From NCBI GenBank assembly GCA_017355425.1, contig CP070233.1, positions 908,501 to 972,500 on the forward strand: DNA of 64,000 nucleotides, read 5' to 3'. Both the position numbers and the translations under genes were made by a program. Positions within the stretch are counted from its first letter, which is position 1, and each line of letters starts with the position of its first letter. The stretch comes from Dolichospermum sp. DET69 (GTDB lineage: Bacteria; Cyanobacteriota; Cyanobacteriia; Cyanobacteriales; Nostocaceae). The notes under the pieces were generated by a model. That model had not been told where the DNA came from, ran no database searches, and saw nothing but the letters and a program-made list of their open reading frames with translations. Below, piece by piece: positions 8,620-17,417 of the stretch.

Positions 8620-9171
8620 ATGGATAGCGCAAAGTGTAGACGCTATCAAACTACTATGGGGTCAAATTGTTACGCTTACAACAGTGTTATTAATCAAATT
8701 ACCATACCAGATGGAACTGAGCAATACAATGGAGCGAAGATCCTCAAGCTGATTCATGGTGGCAAGATTTTCATGGTTAATAGTCGGAGAAAGAATGGGT
8801 TAATACTCTTTAAAGAATACTATGCGGAGTTTGCTGGACTTGGAGCAGCAATTGGTGGAGATTATGATAGTGATTGCCAAGGGGTTTTACCCATAGGCAA
8901 TCTATCTTTGTTGACTCCTGAATCTCATGAAGATCGTCAAAAAGCTTACTTGATTCGAAGACAATGGATTCGCTTAATTAAGCAGATTACAGAGAGTCCA
9001 GTTGCTAAACAACGAGTACAAAAGATTCTTGATCAGTTTGACGTGTTTTTTCCTGCTGAAATAGTGGGTTATATCCCAGATGAAGCTTTTGCTATGTTGG
9101 TGGGGGTGCTAACACAAACTGTAACGATAGTTCGTCGTGCAGGTATTGAAGCAGGTGCTGATGAGTGGTAA
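8620..9171 (+). CDS. Conserved hypothetical protein (183 aa)
   Basis: Not recognised. The product is soluble, with a beta-rich N-terminal half (residues 1-90, including KILKLIHGGKIFMVNSRRKN) and a helical C-terminal half (residues 105-183). The C-terminal part contains RRQWIRLIKQI and IVGYIPDEAFAMLVGVLTQT, followed by VTIVRRAG. No transmembrane segment or signal peptide is seen. An alternative ATG lies 15 codons downstream (MGSNCYAYN). Codon use and length indicate a real gene. It is convergent with hisC, with only 13 bp between the stop codons. Confidence 0.65.
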   Translation: MDSAKCRRYQTTMGSNCYAYNSVINQITIPDGTEQYNGAKILKLIHGGKIFMVNSRRKNGLILFKEYYAEFAGLGAAIGGDYDSDCQGVLPIGNLSLLTPESHEDRQKAYLIRRQWIRLIKQITESPVAKQRVQKILDQFDVFFPAEIVGYIPDEAFAMLVGVLTQTVTIVRRAGIEAGADEW

Positions 9172-9184
9172 TTGCTCTCTATTC

Positions 9185-10318
9185 TTATAAAACTGATTGT
9201 ATTCGTTCTAGAGTGCGCGTGTTTTCTGCTGGTGTACCGATAGTGATTCGTAAACCATTGGGCAGAAGTCTAATCAAAGTCCCCTGATTTCTAAGTTTTT
9301 GGTTGAGACTTGTTAAAAATGTAGCTGGTGTGTTAGAGACATCAGTTTTAATCCGCAAGTAAATAAAGTTGGTGGCACTGGGTGTGATTTCTAAGGTTGA
9401 GTGTGCTGATAAAGCTGTGATCATTTTGGTTCTTTCACTCAGGGTTTGGGCTATTGACTGGAGTAAAAGTTGCCGATTTTCTAAAGCCATGAGGGCAGCG
9501 GCAATGGAAAAGCTGGGAAGGTTATAAGGAAGACGGACTTTTTCTAAAATAGCGATCGCATCTGGATGTGCGATACAATAACCTACACGCATGGCAGCCA
9601 GACGGAAGGCTTTGGAAAAAGTCCGTAATATTATCCAGTTAGGACGTTGTAATAATTCTCCTGCTAGGGTAGTTTGACTAAATTCAAAGTAAGCTTCATC
9701 AATAACTACTAACATCTCTTCTGGTAAATTTTTTAACCATGTTAATTCTGCTGCTGTTAAACAATTGGCAGTGGGGGAATTGGGATGAACTACAAAAACA
9801 ACCCGAATAGGAGGATTTTGTGTTTGTGTAATGGCAGATTTGGCTGCTTCTAAATCGGTTTCAAAGTTATTTTGATTTCTGCCTACTGTGACTACTGGAA
9901 TCCCTAAAGTCTGCGCTAAAATTCCATACATGGAAAAGGTGGGATTGGCGACTAAAATAGAGCCTTCTCCTCCTAGACAGGTGGCAATTAATAGCGAACG
10001 AATTAGTTCATCTGAACCGTTACCGACGGAAATATTAGCAGCGGTGAAGGGGGAATTTGCCAGGTTTGCAGATTCATTGACATATTGGGCGATCGCATTT
10101 TTAAGACTTTCATGTCCACCATCAGGATAACGATTAGTTTCAATAACTTGTTGATATGTCCAAGCTAATTTTTCTTTAATTTCTGGTGGTAAATCTAAGG
10201 GACTTTCATTAGTATCTAATCGGTCAAATTGCATAGCTACAGGTTCGGCACTATCACTACCAGGATGAGCTTTATAAGCGTTAAGTTGAGATAAATCGGA
10301 ACGAATAAATTTAAGCAT
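9185..10318 (-). CDS. hisC: Histidinol-phosphate aminotransferase
   Basis: PLP-dependent class I/II aminotransferase that converts imidazole acetol phosphate and glutamate to histidinol phosphate. The 377-residue product has the N-terminal [15 protein letters not shown], the cofactor-binding region [13 protein letters not shown], the aspartate motif [11 protein letters not shown], the Schiff-base lysine in [18 protein letters not shown], and the C-terminal [11 protein letters not shown]. All are typical of HisC. No other his genes are adjacent, which is usual in cyanobacteria. Confidence 0.93.
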   Translation of the reverse strand: MLKFIRSDLSQLNAYKAHPGSDSAEPVAMQFDRLDTNESPLDLPPEIKEKLAWTYQQVIETNRYPDGGHESLKNAIAQYVNESANLANSPFTAANISVGNGSDELIRSLLIATCLGGEGSILVANPTFSMYGILAQTLGIPVVTVGRNQNNFETDLEAAKSAITQTQNPPIRVVFVVHPNSPTANCLTAAELTWLKNLPEEMLVVIDEAYFEFSQTTLAGELLQRPNWIILRTFSKAFRLAAMRVGYCIAHPDAIAILEKVRLPYNLPSFSIAAALMALENRQLLLQSIAQTLSERTKMITALSAHSTLEITPSATNFIYLRIKTDVSNTPATFLTSLNQKLRNQGTLIRLLPNGLRITIGTPAENTRTLERIQSVL

Positions 10319-10324
10319 TTGTTG

Positions 10325-10357
10325 TTAGTGGTCAGTGGTCAGTGGTCAGTGGTTAGT
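10325..10357. repeat. STRR heptamer array (AGTGGTC type)
   Basis: Tandem AGTGGTC heptamers between hisC and the upstream esterase gene. A larger array of the same heptamer lies at 30819-30917. Confidence 0.85.
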
Positions 10358-10363
10358 TGTTGG

Positions 10364-10996
10364 TTAAGGTAATTGACAGAATGAGGAAATTGCTTGCCAA
10401 ATTTCGGGGGTGACATTGCCTAAGCTATGATCACTATTGAGTTCTATTAATTCTACCCAAGGACGGGAAATAGCGAAATGGCGACTAGCTTGGATAGGAA
10501 TGACTTCATCATGTTTACCATGTAAAATTAAGGTAGGAAGGGGACGTTGTAATAAGTTTTCTGAATATTGGTGAGCATCGGTAACAAAATTATAATGTAA
10601 TGGTAGTAATTGTTGATAGCCATAATGGTAAATCATCATATATTTTGTTAATTGCCATACTTTTAATCCTCTTCCTAATTTTGGCAACCAGTGGGATAAA
10701 AAACCAAAAGCGGGCGCTAGTAAGATTAAATTTTGGACTTGTAAATATTGTTGGGCTATGTGGGCTGCGGTTAGACCTCCTAAACTAGAACCAATGAGAG
10801 TAACGGGTTGAGAATCTGGAGGAAATTGAGTGGCAATTTGTTGGATTTGGCGCGTTATGGTTAAGTGAGAAAATCCGCCATTATTTAAATCAGGGACAGA
10901 AATGGGTATTTGTAATTGTGTTAATCTTTGTTGAATATCTTGGGATTTTGTTGATTTGGGACCAGAAGCGAAACCATGAAGGTAAAGGTAATTCAT
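10364..10996 (-). CDS. YqiA/YcfP-type alpha/beta-hydrolase (esterase)
   Basis: Small alpha/beta-hydrolase of 210 residues. It begins MNYLYLHGFASGPKSTKSQD, the YqiA/YcfP family start with an oxyanion-hole HGF. The nucleophile elbow is GSSLGG (serine near residue 88). Later come LILHGKHDEVIP (acid) and DHSLGNV (catalytic histidine). The triad appears complete, so an active esterase or thioesterase is likely, with unknown substrate. It is 45 bp upstream of hisC in the same direction. Confidence 0.85.
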   Translation of the reverse strand: MNYLYLHGFASGPKSTKSQDIQQRLTQLQIPISVPDLNNGGFSHLTITRQIQQIATQFPPDSQPVTLIGSSLGGLTAAHIAQQYLQVQNLILLAPAFGFLSHWLPKLGRGLKVWQLTKYMMIYHYGYQQLLPLHYNFVTDAHQYSENLLQRPLPTLILHGKHDEVIPIQASRHFAISRPWVELIELNSDHSLGNVTPEIWQAISSFCQLP

Positions 10997-11074
10997 GATA
11001 TGATTGAAAAATATAAATTATTACAGCATACTATATCTATTATTTATTGACATCAACTATATTGAAAATTGGAA

Positions 11075-11131
11075 TTACCATCCTTCTCTAACTAATATTT
11101 CTGATAACTTTTTCCCCGATATTGCTTTCAT
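11075..11131 (-). pseudogene. hicA: HicA toxin remnant (first 18 codons)
   Basis: On the minus strand an ATG overlaps the hicB stop as ATGA and encodes MKAISGKKLSEILVREGW, then TAA. This is the start of a HicA mRNA-interferase (canonical MK.ISGKEL...L...GW followed by a KGSHH segment). The downstream DNA does not encode the catalytic histidine segment in any frame, so the toxin has been deleted rather than frameshifted. Too short for routine gene callers. Confidence 0.75.
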
Positions 11132-11325
11132 ATACTTAATTCTACTACTCTGTCAGAGGGGCTAATATTTAGGGGTTCATCATCTGCATATAAACTGATT
11201 ACCTCTTTAAGGTTCTCCAATACTTCTTCAATAGTTTCTCCTTGAGTGTAACAGCCATGAAAAATTGGAACTTCAGCCCAATAACCACCTTCTTCGGCTG
11301 TATGAATTATTGCTTTTATTTTCAT
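11128..11325 (-). CDS. hicB: HicB family antitoxin-like protein
   Basis: The 65-residue product matches the HicB/UPF0150 fold: IKAIIHTAEEGGYWAEVPIF, then GCYTQGETIEEVLENLKEVI. There is no obvious C-terminal DNA-binding extension, as in short HicB forms. It lies upstream of, and overlaps by 4 bp, a truncated hicA. It is thus an antitoxin gene retained after loss of its toxin, or it may act on a HicA encoded elsewhere. Confidence 0.85.
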   Translation of the reverse strand: MKIKAIIHTAEEGGYWAEVPIFHGCYTQGETIEEVLENLKEVISLYADDEPLNISPSDRVVELSI

Positions 11326-11520
11326 AAGGGTTTTCTTGAAAATATGAGTGTGATTAATATAATTATATACAAAAAATCATTTTATGTCGATAATAATTTT
11401 TATAATGTTACATGAACGCCGTTGATATAAATATTTGATTTAATTTAGGTTTTCATGGGCATTTCACACCCTAGTAGAAGCAAAACCATGAAGATAGAGA
11501 TAATTCATAGTTAGAGAGTT

Positions 11521-12459
11521 TTATATTGCATTAATAACAGAATCAATAACAGTAGCTACACAAGGAATAGCGATCGCATTACCAGCTAATTTCCGCATGG
11601 TTTGATAACTTCCCACTATTTTATAAGATTCAGGGAAACCTTGCAATCTTAACATTTCTCTTTCAGTTAATCTTCTTTCTCCATTTACTAATAAATAATT
11701 ATAAGATGCTCCTGCTCTCAATGCACAGGAATAAGGATATACACTAATATTACCAGATTTGTTTTCATGCCATATTGTTGGTTCCTCATATTTTTGCTCA
11801 GGTTTGACTTTTTGTAACCGATTCTGGCGAATTTTCTCAGACGCATAATAAAAGTCAGAAACAGACTTTTCTAATATTTCTGATAAAGGCTGCATGGGCA
11901 TTTTGATTACTGGCCAATTAAAATTATGATGATGATTTTGATTTCTTAAGCCAACTATCAAAATTCTTTCTCGCTTTTGCGGTAAACCAAAATTAAGGGC
12001 ATTCAGGATTTTATACTCTGTATAATATCCCAATTCTTTTAATGTATTAATAATTATTTTTAACGTTTTTCCTTCTTGATGCCCTTTTAATTGTTTGACA
12101 TTTTCTAATATAAAAGCTGAAGGCTGTTTATTTTTAATAATTCTGGCAATATCAAAAAATAATGTTCCTCTTGTATCTTCAAAACCTTTAAGTTCCCCAC
12201 AAATACTGAAAGGTTGACAAGGAAAACCACCTAATAATATATCATGGTCAGGAATATCATTTTCATCAATTTTCGTAATATCTCCTATGGGTGTTTCTCC
12301 AAAGTTTTCTGAATAGATTTTCTGGGCATTTATATCAATATCACTAGAAAAAACACATTGAGCCTGAATTTTATAATTATGACAAATCCTTTCAATTGCT
12401 AATCTAAATCCACCTGTACCGCTAAATAAGTCTATAAATTTTATGCTGTTATTTATCAT
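11521..12459 (-). CDS. dcm: DNA (cytosine-5-)-methyltransferase
   Basis: C5-cytosine DNA methyltransferase of 312 residues with all key motifs in order. Motif I is FIDLFSGTGGF; motif IV is GGFPCQPFS with catalytic Cys; motif VI is FILENVKQL; motif VIII is PQKRERILIVG. The variable target-recognition region follows, then motif IX (RRLTEREMLRLQGFPESY) and motif X (AGNAIAIPC). It appears intact. No cognate restriction nuclease is recognisable next to it, so it is either a solitary methyltransferase or part of a degraded system. The upstream divergent module at 12751-13796 contains a nuclease-fold-like protein. Confidence 0.93.
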   Translation of the reverse strand: MINNSIKFIDLFSGTGGFRLAIERICHNYKIQAQCVFSSDIDINAQKIYSENFGETPIGDITKIDENDIPDHDILLGGFPCQPFSICGELKGFEDTRGTLFFDIARIIKNKQPSAFILENVKQLKGHQEGKTLKIIINTLKELGYYTEYKILNALNFGLPQKRERILIVGLRNQNHHHNFNWPVIKMPMQPLSEILEKSVSDFYYASEKIRQNRLQKVKPEQKYEEPTIWHENKSGNISVYPYSCALRAGASYNYLLVNGERRLTEREMLRLQGFPESYKIVGSYQTMRKLAGNAIAIPCVATVIDSVINAI

Positions 12460-12750
12460 GCTATTATTCTATTCAGGAAAATCTCATAGTATATTTTATC
12501 ATTAAAGATTACTAATTTTGGAAATATTGAATATTATAAACAAACTTTACATATTGAGATAAACTTAGCCTATAAAAGTTAAAAATTACTTAATGGTATC
12601 TCCAGATTTAAAAACAAGTTTAATCAACTTTTAGTGGTGAGTTAATATCGAGACAGAACAAGATTTGAGAGTAAGCCTTATGCAAAACTAGATATTAATT
12701 GTGTTATAATAAAATAGTTTCAATTTTACTTAAATAACAGGTAAAATACC

Positions 12751-13194
12751 ATGTTAAAAATACAACCACCAACCGTAATTGATTTTTATCCGGCAATTGT
12801 TGCTAAAGATAAAGATGATCACCCTATTTTAATGATAGATGTGAGATTTTCCGGTGTGTATTCTTCCCCGGATCTTGATATCTTAAAAATGGAAGCATAT
12901 CAATATATTCCTTTCTTAATGTTTGTTAATTCTAATGTTATGAGAATCTTTAAAAGTCCAACTTTTACAGAAATAGGAAGATTTGATACCAAGCAAGTGT
13001 TATCATTCTATGATCCAGAGAGTATTGAAGCAATCATATATCAATCTACTTTAATCACTTTAATTCAAGCATGGTTACATGATTTATCATATCATTGGAA
13101 AAGTCAAAATCCTCCTTATATTGAGCAAATGAAAGAAATTGGCTTATTTGCTCTTTTGGTTGATGGAACTACAGAGGAGTTAGACTTATTATGA
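12751..13194 (+). CDS. Hypothetical protein, degenerate PD-(D/E)XK-like
   Basis: 147 residues. The N-terminal pattern VIDFYPAIVAKDKDDHPILM followed by IDVRFSG, then a strand-helix unit and NSNVMRIFKSPTF, recalls cyanobacterial Uma2/REase-like proteins. In those the strand normally reads VEVK and is followed by DRFYLWK. Here the catalytic E-x-K is replaced by D-V-R, so nuclease activity is doubtful. Its stop overlaps the start of the next gene by 4 bp (ATGA), implying translational coupling. I infer that it is the partner or antitoxin-like subunit of the PIN-like protein. Confidence 0.6.
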   Translation: MLKIQPPTVIDFYPAIVAKDKDDHPILMIDVRFSGVYSSPDLDILKMEAYQYIPFLMFVNSNVMRIFKSPTFTEIGRFDTKQVLSFYDPESIEAIIYQSTLITLIQAWLHDLSYHWKSQNPPYIEQMKEIGLFALLVDGTTEELDLL

Positions 13195-13796
13195 TTATTA
13201 TTTACTTAGAAACTAATTCAATTATGGCAATTGCCAAAGGAAGAAACAAAGAATTAGAAGATTTTGTTTATCATTCTTCAGACAATCTGAAATTCATTAT
13301 TCCTAGTATTTGTTTAATGGAAACCTTAGTAGCAATAGAAAGAGAAGAAAAACGTAGTCAATCTTTTTCTCAAACTATTCAGATAGAAATGAATGAAGGT
13401 AAACGCAATAAAGAATTAACTAGCTCTCAATCTTTTGTTAATTATTTAGACCGCTCTTTAGTTGATCATCAAAAAATATTACGAGACTTTAGGAAACGTT
13501 TTTTGCATATTATCGAATATTTAAAAAATCATGGACAGTTAATTGAATCAAGCATTGAAATGTTAGAAACTACTTTAAATATTCCTTTACTTCCTGGGAA
13601 AAATCAAAGGAGAGATGATTTTATTTTACAGGTTATTCTAGCTCATGCTCAAAATAATTTATCACTTACCAAAGCTTTTTTTAGTGAGAATACCAAGGAA
13701 TTTTGTAATACTAATATTCAACAGGTATTAGCTAGTTATCAAATTACTTATTTTAGTAAAATTTCTAATTTATCAGGATGGTTAAATGAAATATGA
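13191..13796 (+). CDS. PIN-like domain protein
   Basis: 201 residues. The start IIIYLETNSIMAIAKGRN resembles the PIN-domain strand (usually LDTN; here glutamate replaces the first aspartate). Next come FIIPSICLMETLVA (second acidic position), a long helical insert at residues 45-120, RRDDFILQVILAHA (third acid) and KAFFSENTKEF (fourth position). The arrangement fits a divergent PIN ribonuclease. It is coupled by ATGA overlap to the upstream gene. A toxin-like or defence role is an inference; the divergent C5 methyltransferase lies 291 bp away. Confidence 0.6.
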   Translation: MIIIYLETNSIMAIAKGRNKELEDFVYHSSDNLKFIIPSICLMETLVAIEREEKRSQSFSQTIQIEMNEGKRNKELTSSQSFVNYLDRSLVDHQKILRDFRKRFLHIIEYLKNHGQLIESSIEMLETTLNIPLLPGKNQRRDDFILQVILAHAQNNLSLTKAFFSENTKEFCNTNIQQVLASYQITYFSKISNLSGWLNEI

Positions 13797-13821
13797 CTAC
13801 TTATTATTGATTCAGATATTC

Positions 13822-13854
13822 AGATCTCCGACTTCTTGAAGAAGTCGGGGATCT
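13822..13854. terminator. Convergent hairpin between the PIN-like gene and gor
   Basis: The sequence AGATCTCCGACTTCTT is followed by AAGAAGTCGGGGATCT after GA, an almost perfect 33-bp inverted repeat between two convergent genes. It probably works as a bidirectional terminator, although CCGACTTCTT...AAGAAGTCGG is also the form of a dispersed cyanobacterial palindrome. Confidence 0.65.
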
Positions 13855-13862
13855 TGTTATTA

Positions 13863-15242
13863 TTATCTCATCGTTACAAATTCCTCTGCTGCTGAGGGAT
13901 GAATACCTACGGTTGCATCAAAGTCAGCTTTAGTTGCGCCCATTTTCACTGCAATAGCCACACCTTGAATTATCTCTGCGGCGCTATCTCCCACCATGTG
14001 AGCGCCTAAAATCTTATCAGTGTTAATATCTACTATTAACTTCATCATGGTTTTTTCTTGCTTACCTGGCAAAGTGTAGTACATGGGACGGAAGCTAGTC
14101 CGATAAATTTTGATACTATCATCACCGAATGTTGCTCTAGCTTGGGCTTCTGTCAAGCCGACTGTAGCTGCTTCTGGGGTAGTAAATACGGCTGTAGCTA
14201 CGGTTTCGTGACTAAATTCGCGGCGATTGTTACCAAATTCAGTATCAGCAAAAGCCCGTCCTTCACCAATGGCGACAGGGGTTAAATTTAACCTGTCTGT
14301 GACATCACCAACGGCATAAATATGGGGTTGGCAAGTTTGACTATATTCATTGACAGATATAGCATCTGAGGTACTGTATCCTGGTTCTTCTTCAGAACTG
14401 GGAACACAATTAAGTTGGGCATTTTCTAAGCCTAATCCTTCAACATTGGGACTGCGACCGGTGGCTACTAAAAATACATCAGCAATAATTGGTTCTTGAT
14501 TATCTCCAGATAAAGTTAATTTCAGTCCTTCTTCCACTTTTTCTATGGCTGTCACTTCAGTATTTTGGATAATGCGAATCCCATGATTAGTCATTCCTTC
14601 TTGGATACTGGTGCAGATATCTTGGTCAAAACCACTGAGAATTTGCTCTTTGCGGATAATTTGCGTAACTTCACAACCCAAACCGCGCATGATACAGGCA
14701 AACTCACTACCAATATAACCAGAACCAATAATAGCGATATGTTTGGGTTGGGTTTTTAGATGGAAGATTTCATTGGAGGTAATACCGTGTTCTATCCCTG
14801 GTATGTCTGGTTTAACGGGACGGCCGCCCACAGCAATTAAAATTTTCTCGGCTGTATATTTTTTGCCATCAACTTCTACGGTATGAGGGTCTATAAAAGT
14901 GGCCCGACCAGAAATTAGTGCGACTCCGGCTTTCTCTAAAAAGCTGATATGAAGTGCTGAGAGTCTGCGGACTTCGTTATCTATGGATGTAATAAAATGT
15001 TCCCAATCAAATTTTACATCGCCCACAGTCCAACCATAACCTGCGGCTTCTTGGAATTGGGCAGGAAAGTGAGAACCATAAACCATGAGTTTTTTAGGTA
15101 CACAACCGCGAATTACGCAAGTACCACCTACTAAATCATATTCGGCGATCGCCACTTTTGCACCATAACTAGCCGCCCGTTTAGAAGCAGCCAAACCCCC
15201 AGAACCAGCACCAATCACAAACAGGTCGTAATCAAAAGTCAT
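13863..15242 (-). CDS. gor: Glutathione-disulfide reductase
   Basis: FAD-dependent disulfide reductase of 459 residues that regenerates glutathione with NAD(P)H. Visible motifs: FAD site VIGAGSGGLAAS, redox-active disulfide GGTCVIRGCVPKKL, NAD(P) site IGSGYIGSEFACIM, second FAD region YAVGDVTDRLNLTPVAIGEG, and C-terminal HPSAAEEF carrying the catalytic His-Glu. The VIRGC spacing is the cyanobacterial glutathione reductase type rather than lipoamide dehydrogenase (LN.GC). Likely a stand-alone transcript. Confidence 0.92.
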   Translation of the reverse strand: MTFDYDLFVIGAGSGGLAASKRAASYGAKVAIAEYDLVGGTCVIRGCVPKKLMVYGSHFPAQFQEAAGYGWTVGDVKFDWEHFITSIDNEVRRLSALHISFLEKAGVALISGRATFIDPHTVEVDGKKYTAEKILIAVGGRPVKPDIPGIEHGITSNEIFHLKTQPKHIAIIGSGYIGSEFACIMRGLGCEVTQIIRKEQILSGFDQDICTSIQEGMTNHGIRIIQNTEVTAIEKVEEGLKLTLSGDNQEPIIADVFLVATGRSPNVEGLGLENAQLNCVPSSEEEPGYSTSDAISVNEYSQTCQPHIYAVGDVTDRLNLTPVAIGEGRAFADTEFGNNRREFSHETVATAVFTTPEAATVGLTEAQARATFGDDSIKIYRTSFRPMYYTLPGKQEKTMMKLIVDINTDKILGAHMVGDSAAEIIQGVAIAVKMGATKADFDATVGIHPSAAEEFVTMR

Positions 15243-15321
15243 AATTTTCTACTTTTTAACTAAAAATAGGCTGTTGAACTATATATAGTCAGATTGCCCA
15301 GATTTAATCTAGCGTAACTGA

Positions 15322-16137
15322 TTAATAACTAATCCAATCACTCCAACTACCAGCATAAAGTTTAGCGGGGGGAATTCCAGCTATGGCTAAAGAAAGTAAA
15401 TTTACACAAGCTGTCACACCAGAACCACAATAAACTAAAATTTCTTTACTGGTATCTATGTTTTGCCAACGTTGAGATTGTTCTGACTGTGGAAGTACAG
15501 AACCAGAAGTATCAGTTACTTCTTGCCAAGGATAATTAACAGCACCGGGAATATGGCCAGCAATTTTATCAATTGGTTCTTTTTCGCCCCGATAGCGTTC
15601 CCCTTCCCTAGAGTCTATCAAAACTACATTTGGATTATCTTTGTGATTTTTTACATAAGTAAAATCTACAACTTGATCCTTTTGTAATTGGGGAATAAAT
15701 ATTCCTCTTGCAGCAGTAGGTATTACATCTGTCACAGAATAACCTGCTTTTTGCCAACCTGAAAAACCACCATTTAAAACAGCTACTTGCTTATGTCCTA
15801 AATACCGCAATAACCACCATAAACGAGATGCAAAAGCAAAGCGAGAATCATCATAAGCTACTACTAAAGTTTTTTGGGAGTTCACCCCAATGGCTGATAA
15901 CTTTTCTACTAATTTTGTGGTATTTGGTAAGGGGTGTCTGCCCCCATGTTCTTCTACAGGACTAGATAAATCTTGATTTAAGTCTAAATAGTAAGCACCT
16001 GGGATATGATTAGTTTGATACTGTTGTTTTCCTAATTGAACATCAGCTAAAGAAAACCGACAATCAACAATCACAACTTGAGGATGATGAAGATTTTCAA
16101 ATAGCCATTCTGAAGAAACAATAAATTGATTACTCAT
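15322..16137 (-). CDS. sseA: Sulfurtransferase (two-domain rhodanese)
   Basis: Thiosulfate or 3-mercaptopyruvate sulfurtransferase of 271 residues with two rhodanese domains. The first is at residues 1-125 and includes GAYYLDLNQDLSSP and VVAYDDSRFAFASRLWWLLR, with an aspartate at the inactive loop. The second is at residues 150-271 and carries the active-site loop VYCGSGVTACVN with catalytic cysteine. The CGSGVTA loop is nearer the mercaptopyruvate type. It lies 79 bp upstream of gor in the same direction, which suggests a shared thiol-redox context. Confidence 0.88.
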   Translation of the reverse strand: MSNQFIVSSEWLFENLHHPQVVIVDCRFSLADVQLGKQQYQTNHIPGAYYLDLNQDLSSPVEEHGGRHPLPNTTKLVEKLSAIGVNSQKTLVVAYDDSRFAFASRLWWLLRYLGHKQVAVLNGGFSGWQKAGYSVTDVIPTAARGIFIPQLQKDQVVDFTYVKNHKDNPNVVLIDSREGERYRGEKEPIDKIAGHIPGAVNYPWQEVTDTSGSVLPQSEQSQRWQNIDTSKEILVYCGSGVTACVNLLSLAIAGIPPAKLYAGSWSDWISY

Positions 16138-16164
16138 GGGTAATTGATAATTGGGGAAGATATT

Positions 16165-16203
16165 TTTCTTTCAACTGACAACTGACTACCGACAACTGAC
16201 AAA
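16165..16203. repeat. Short ACTGACA-type heptamer repeats
   Basis: Imperfect tandem heptamers (CAACTGA, CTACCGA, CAACTGA) run up to the ATG of the next gene, a recurring position for STRRs in this window. Confidence 0.7.
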
Positions 16204-17088
16204 ATGTTTACACCTCAACAAACACAAGATGGTTCTTTTACTTTATTTTCCACAGAATTTAATGAAGCGTTTCATAGTCACTATGGAGCAAAACAGGAGA
16301 GTTTACTGAAGTTTGCTGTTCCGACTCGACTACCAATATTAGCAGAGACGGGATTTGTGCGGCTGCTAGATGTTTGTTATGGTCTAGGATACAATACAGC
16401 AGCAGCTTTACAGACAATTTGGCAAGTAAATCCTCGTTGTCATGTGGAGGTGATAGGTTTAGAACTAAATCCCGCAGTACCCATAGCAGCAATCAGTTAT
16501 CATTTATTTGATAGTTGGGACGACAAGTATATAAAAATATTAACTCAAATAGCTTTTGAACATCAAATCCAAATAGATCATCTGCAAGCTACTTTACTAA
16601 TTGGTGATGCTAGAAGCTTAATTTTACAAGTACATGAATCAGGCTTTCAAGCAGATGCAATTTTTCTTGATCCCTTTTCACCCCCACATTGTCCGCAATT
16701 ATGGACTGTGGAATTTATCCAAAAAGTATCAGAATGTTTGCATTTAAATGGGTTGCTGGCTACTTATTCCTGTGCTGCGGCTGTACGAACTGCATTGTTA
16801 GCTGCTGGTTTGGTGGTCAGTTCAACTCCACCGATAGGAAGACGGACTTCGGGAACTATCGCTGGACATCCCCAATATACTGAAGAATCAAATATATTCT
16901 ATTTGCCGCCTCTTTCCCAAGTTGAAGCAGAACATTTATTGACTCGTGCGGCTATTCCTTATCGAGATCCCAACTTAAGTGATACTGCTGAAGTGATACT
17001 CAACCGACGACAACAGGAAGCACAAGCATCTACTCTGGAATCAAGTTCACAATGGCATAAAAGATGGCATAAAAGATGGTTAAAATAG
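16204..17088 (+). CDS. MnmC-type SAM-dependent tRNA methyltransferase domain protein
   Basis: 294 residues matching the methyltransferase half of MnmC (DUF752). MnmC makes the last methylation of 5-methylaminomethyl-2-thiouridine in tRNA. It begins QDGSFTLFSTEFNEAFHSHY, has a motif I-like LLDVCYGLGYNTAAALQ, then IFLDPFSPPHCPQLWTVEF (the D-P-F-S-P-motif), then ATYSCAAAVRTALLAAGL and IGRRTSGTIA. The FAD-dependent oxidase half of enterobacterial MnmC is absent, as is usual in cyanobacteria. An odd KRWHKRW C-terminus arises from a short in-frame duplication. Confidence 0.85.
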   Translation: MFTPQQTQDGSFTLFSTEFNEAFHSHYGAKQESLLKFAVPTRLPILAETGFVRLLDVCYGLGYNTAAALQTIWQVNPRCHVEVIGLELNPAVPIAAISYHLFDSWDDKYIKILTQIAFEHQIQIDHLQATLLIGDARSLILQVHESGFQADAIFLDPFSPPHCPQLWTVEFIQKVSECLHLNGLLATYSCAAAVRTALLAAGLVVSSTPPIGRRTSGTIAGHPQYTEESNIFYLPPLSQVEAEHLLTRAAIPYRDPNLSDTAEVILNRRQQEAQASTLESSSQWHKRWHKRWLK

Positions 17089-17417
17089 GGATTGAAGGCA
17101 CATTATGTATATTTACTGAAAATTTAACGGATTGTTAAAGATAAGCTCTTTACTGAAATTAATATTGATGTAATAATTTTTAATATATTCAATATAATAT
17201 GTAATCAAGATATAACAGCACAAGTCAACGAACTATTAAGTAGGTAGGCACAATTAAATATAACATGGGCAGGCAGGATGCCCACCCCACGAGAATATTA
17301 TTGGGTATTTATTTCCGTCTATCTATTTATAAAGTTGACAAACTTCTTATAAAATCCGTTCTTTTAATTTTTAATTTCGCCCTGCGGTAAATTATCAAAT
17401 AACTAGGAAGTAATTTC
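17089..17417. other. Intergenic region
   Basis: AT-rich, no gene. It contains GGGCAGGCAGGATGCCCACCC around 17269, a fragment of a dispersed repeat also seen around 42014-42080, and TTGACA at 17335, which could be part of a promoter for the HD-GYP gene. Confidence 0.45.

Noticed and set aside
12460-12750. Additional restriction gene between the methyltransferase and the PIN-like module
   Set aside because: No protein-like frame in either strand; only an AT-rich divergent promoter region.
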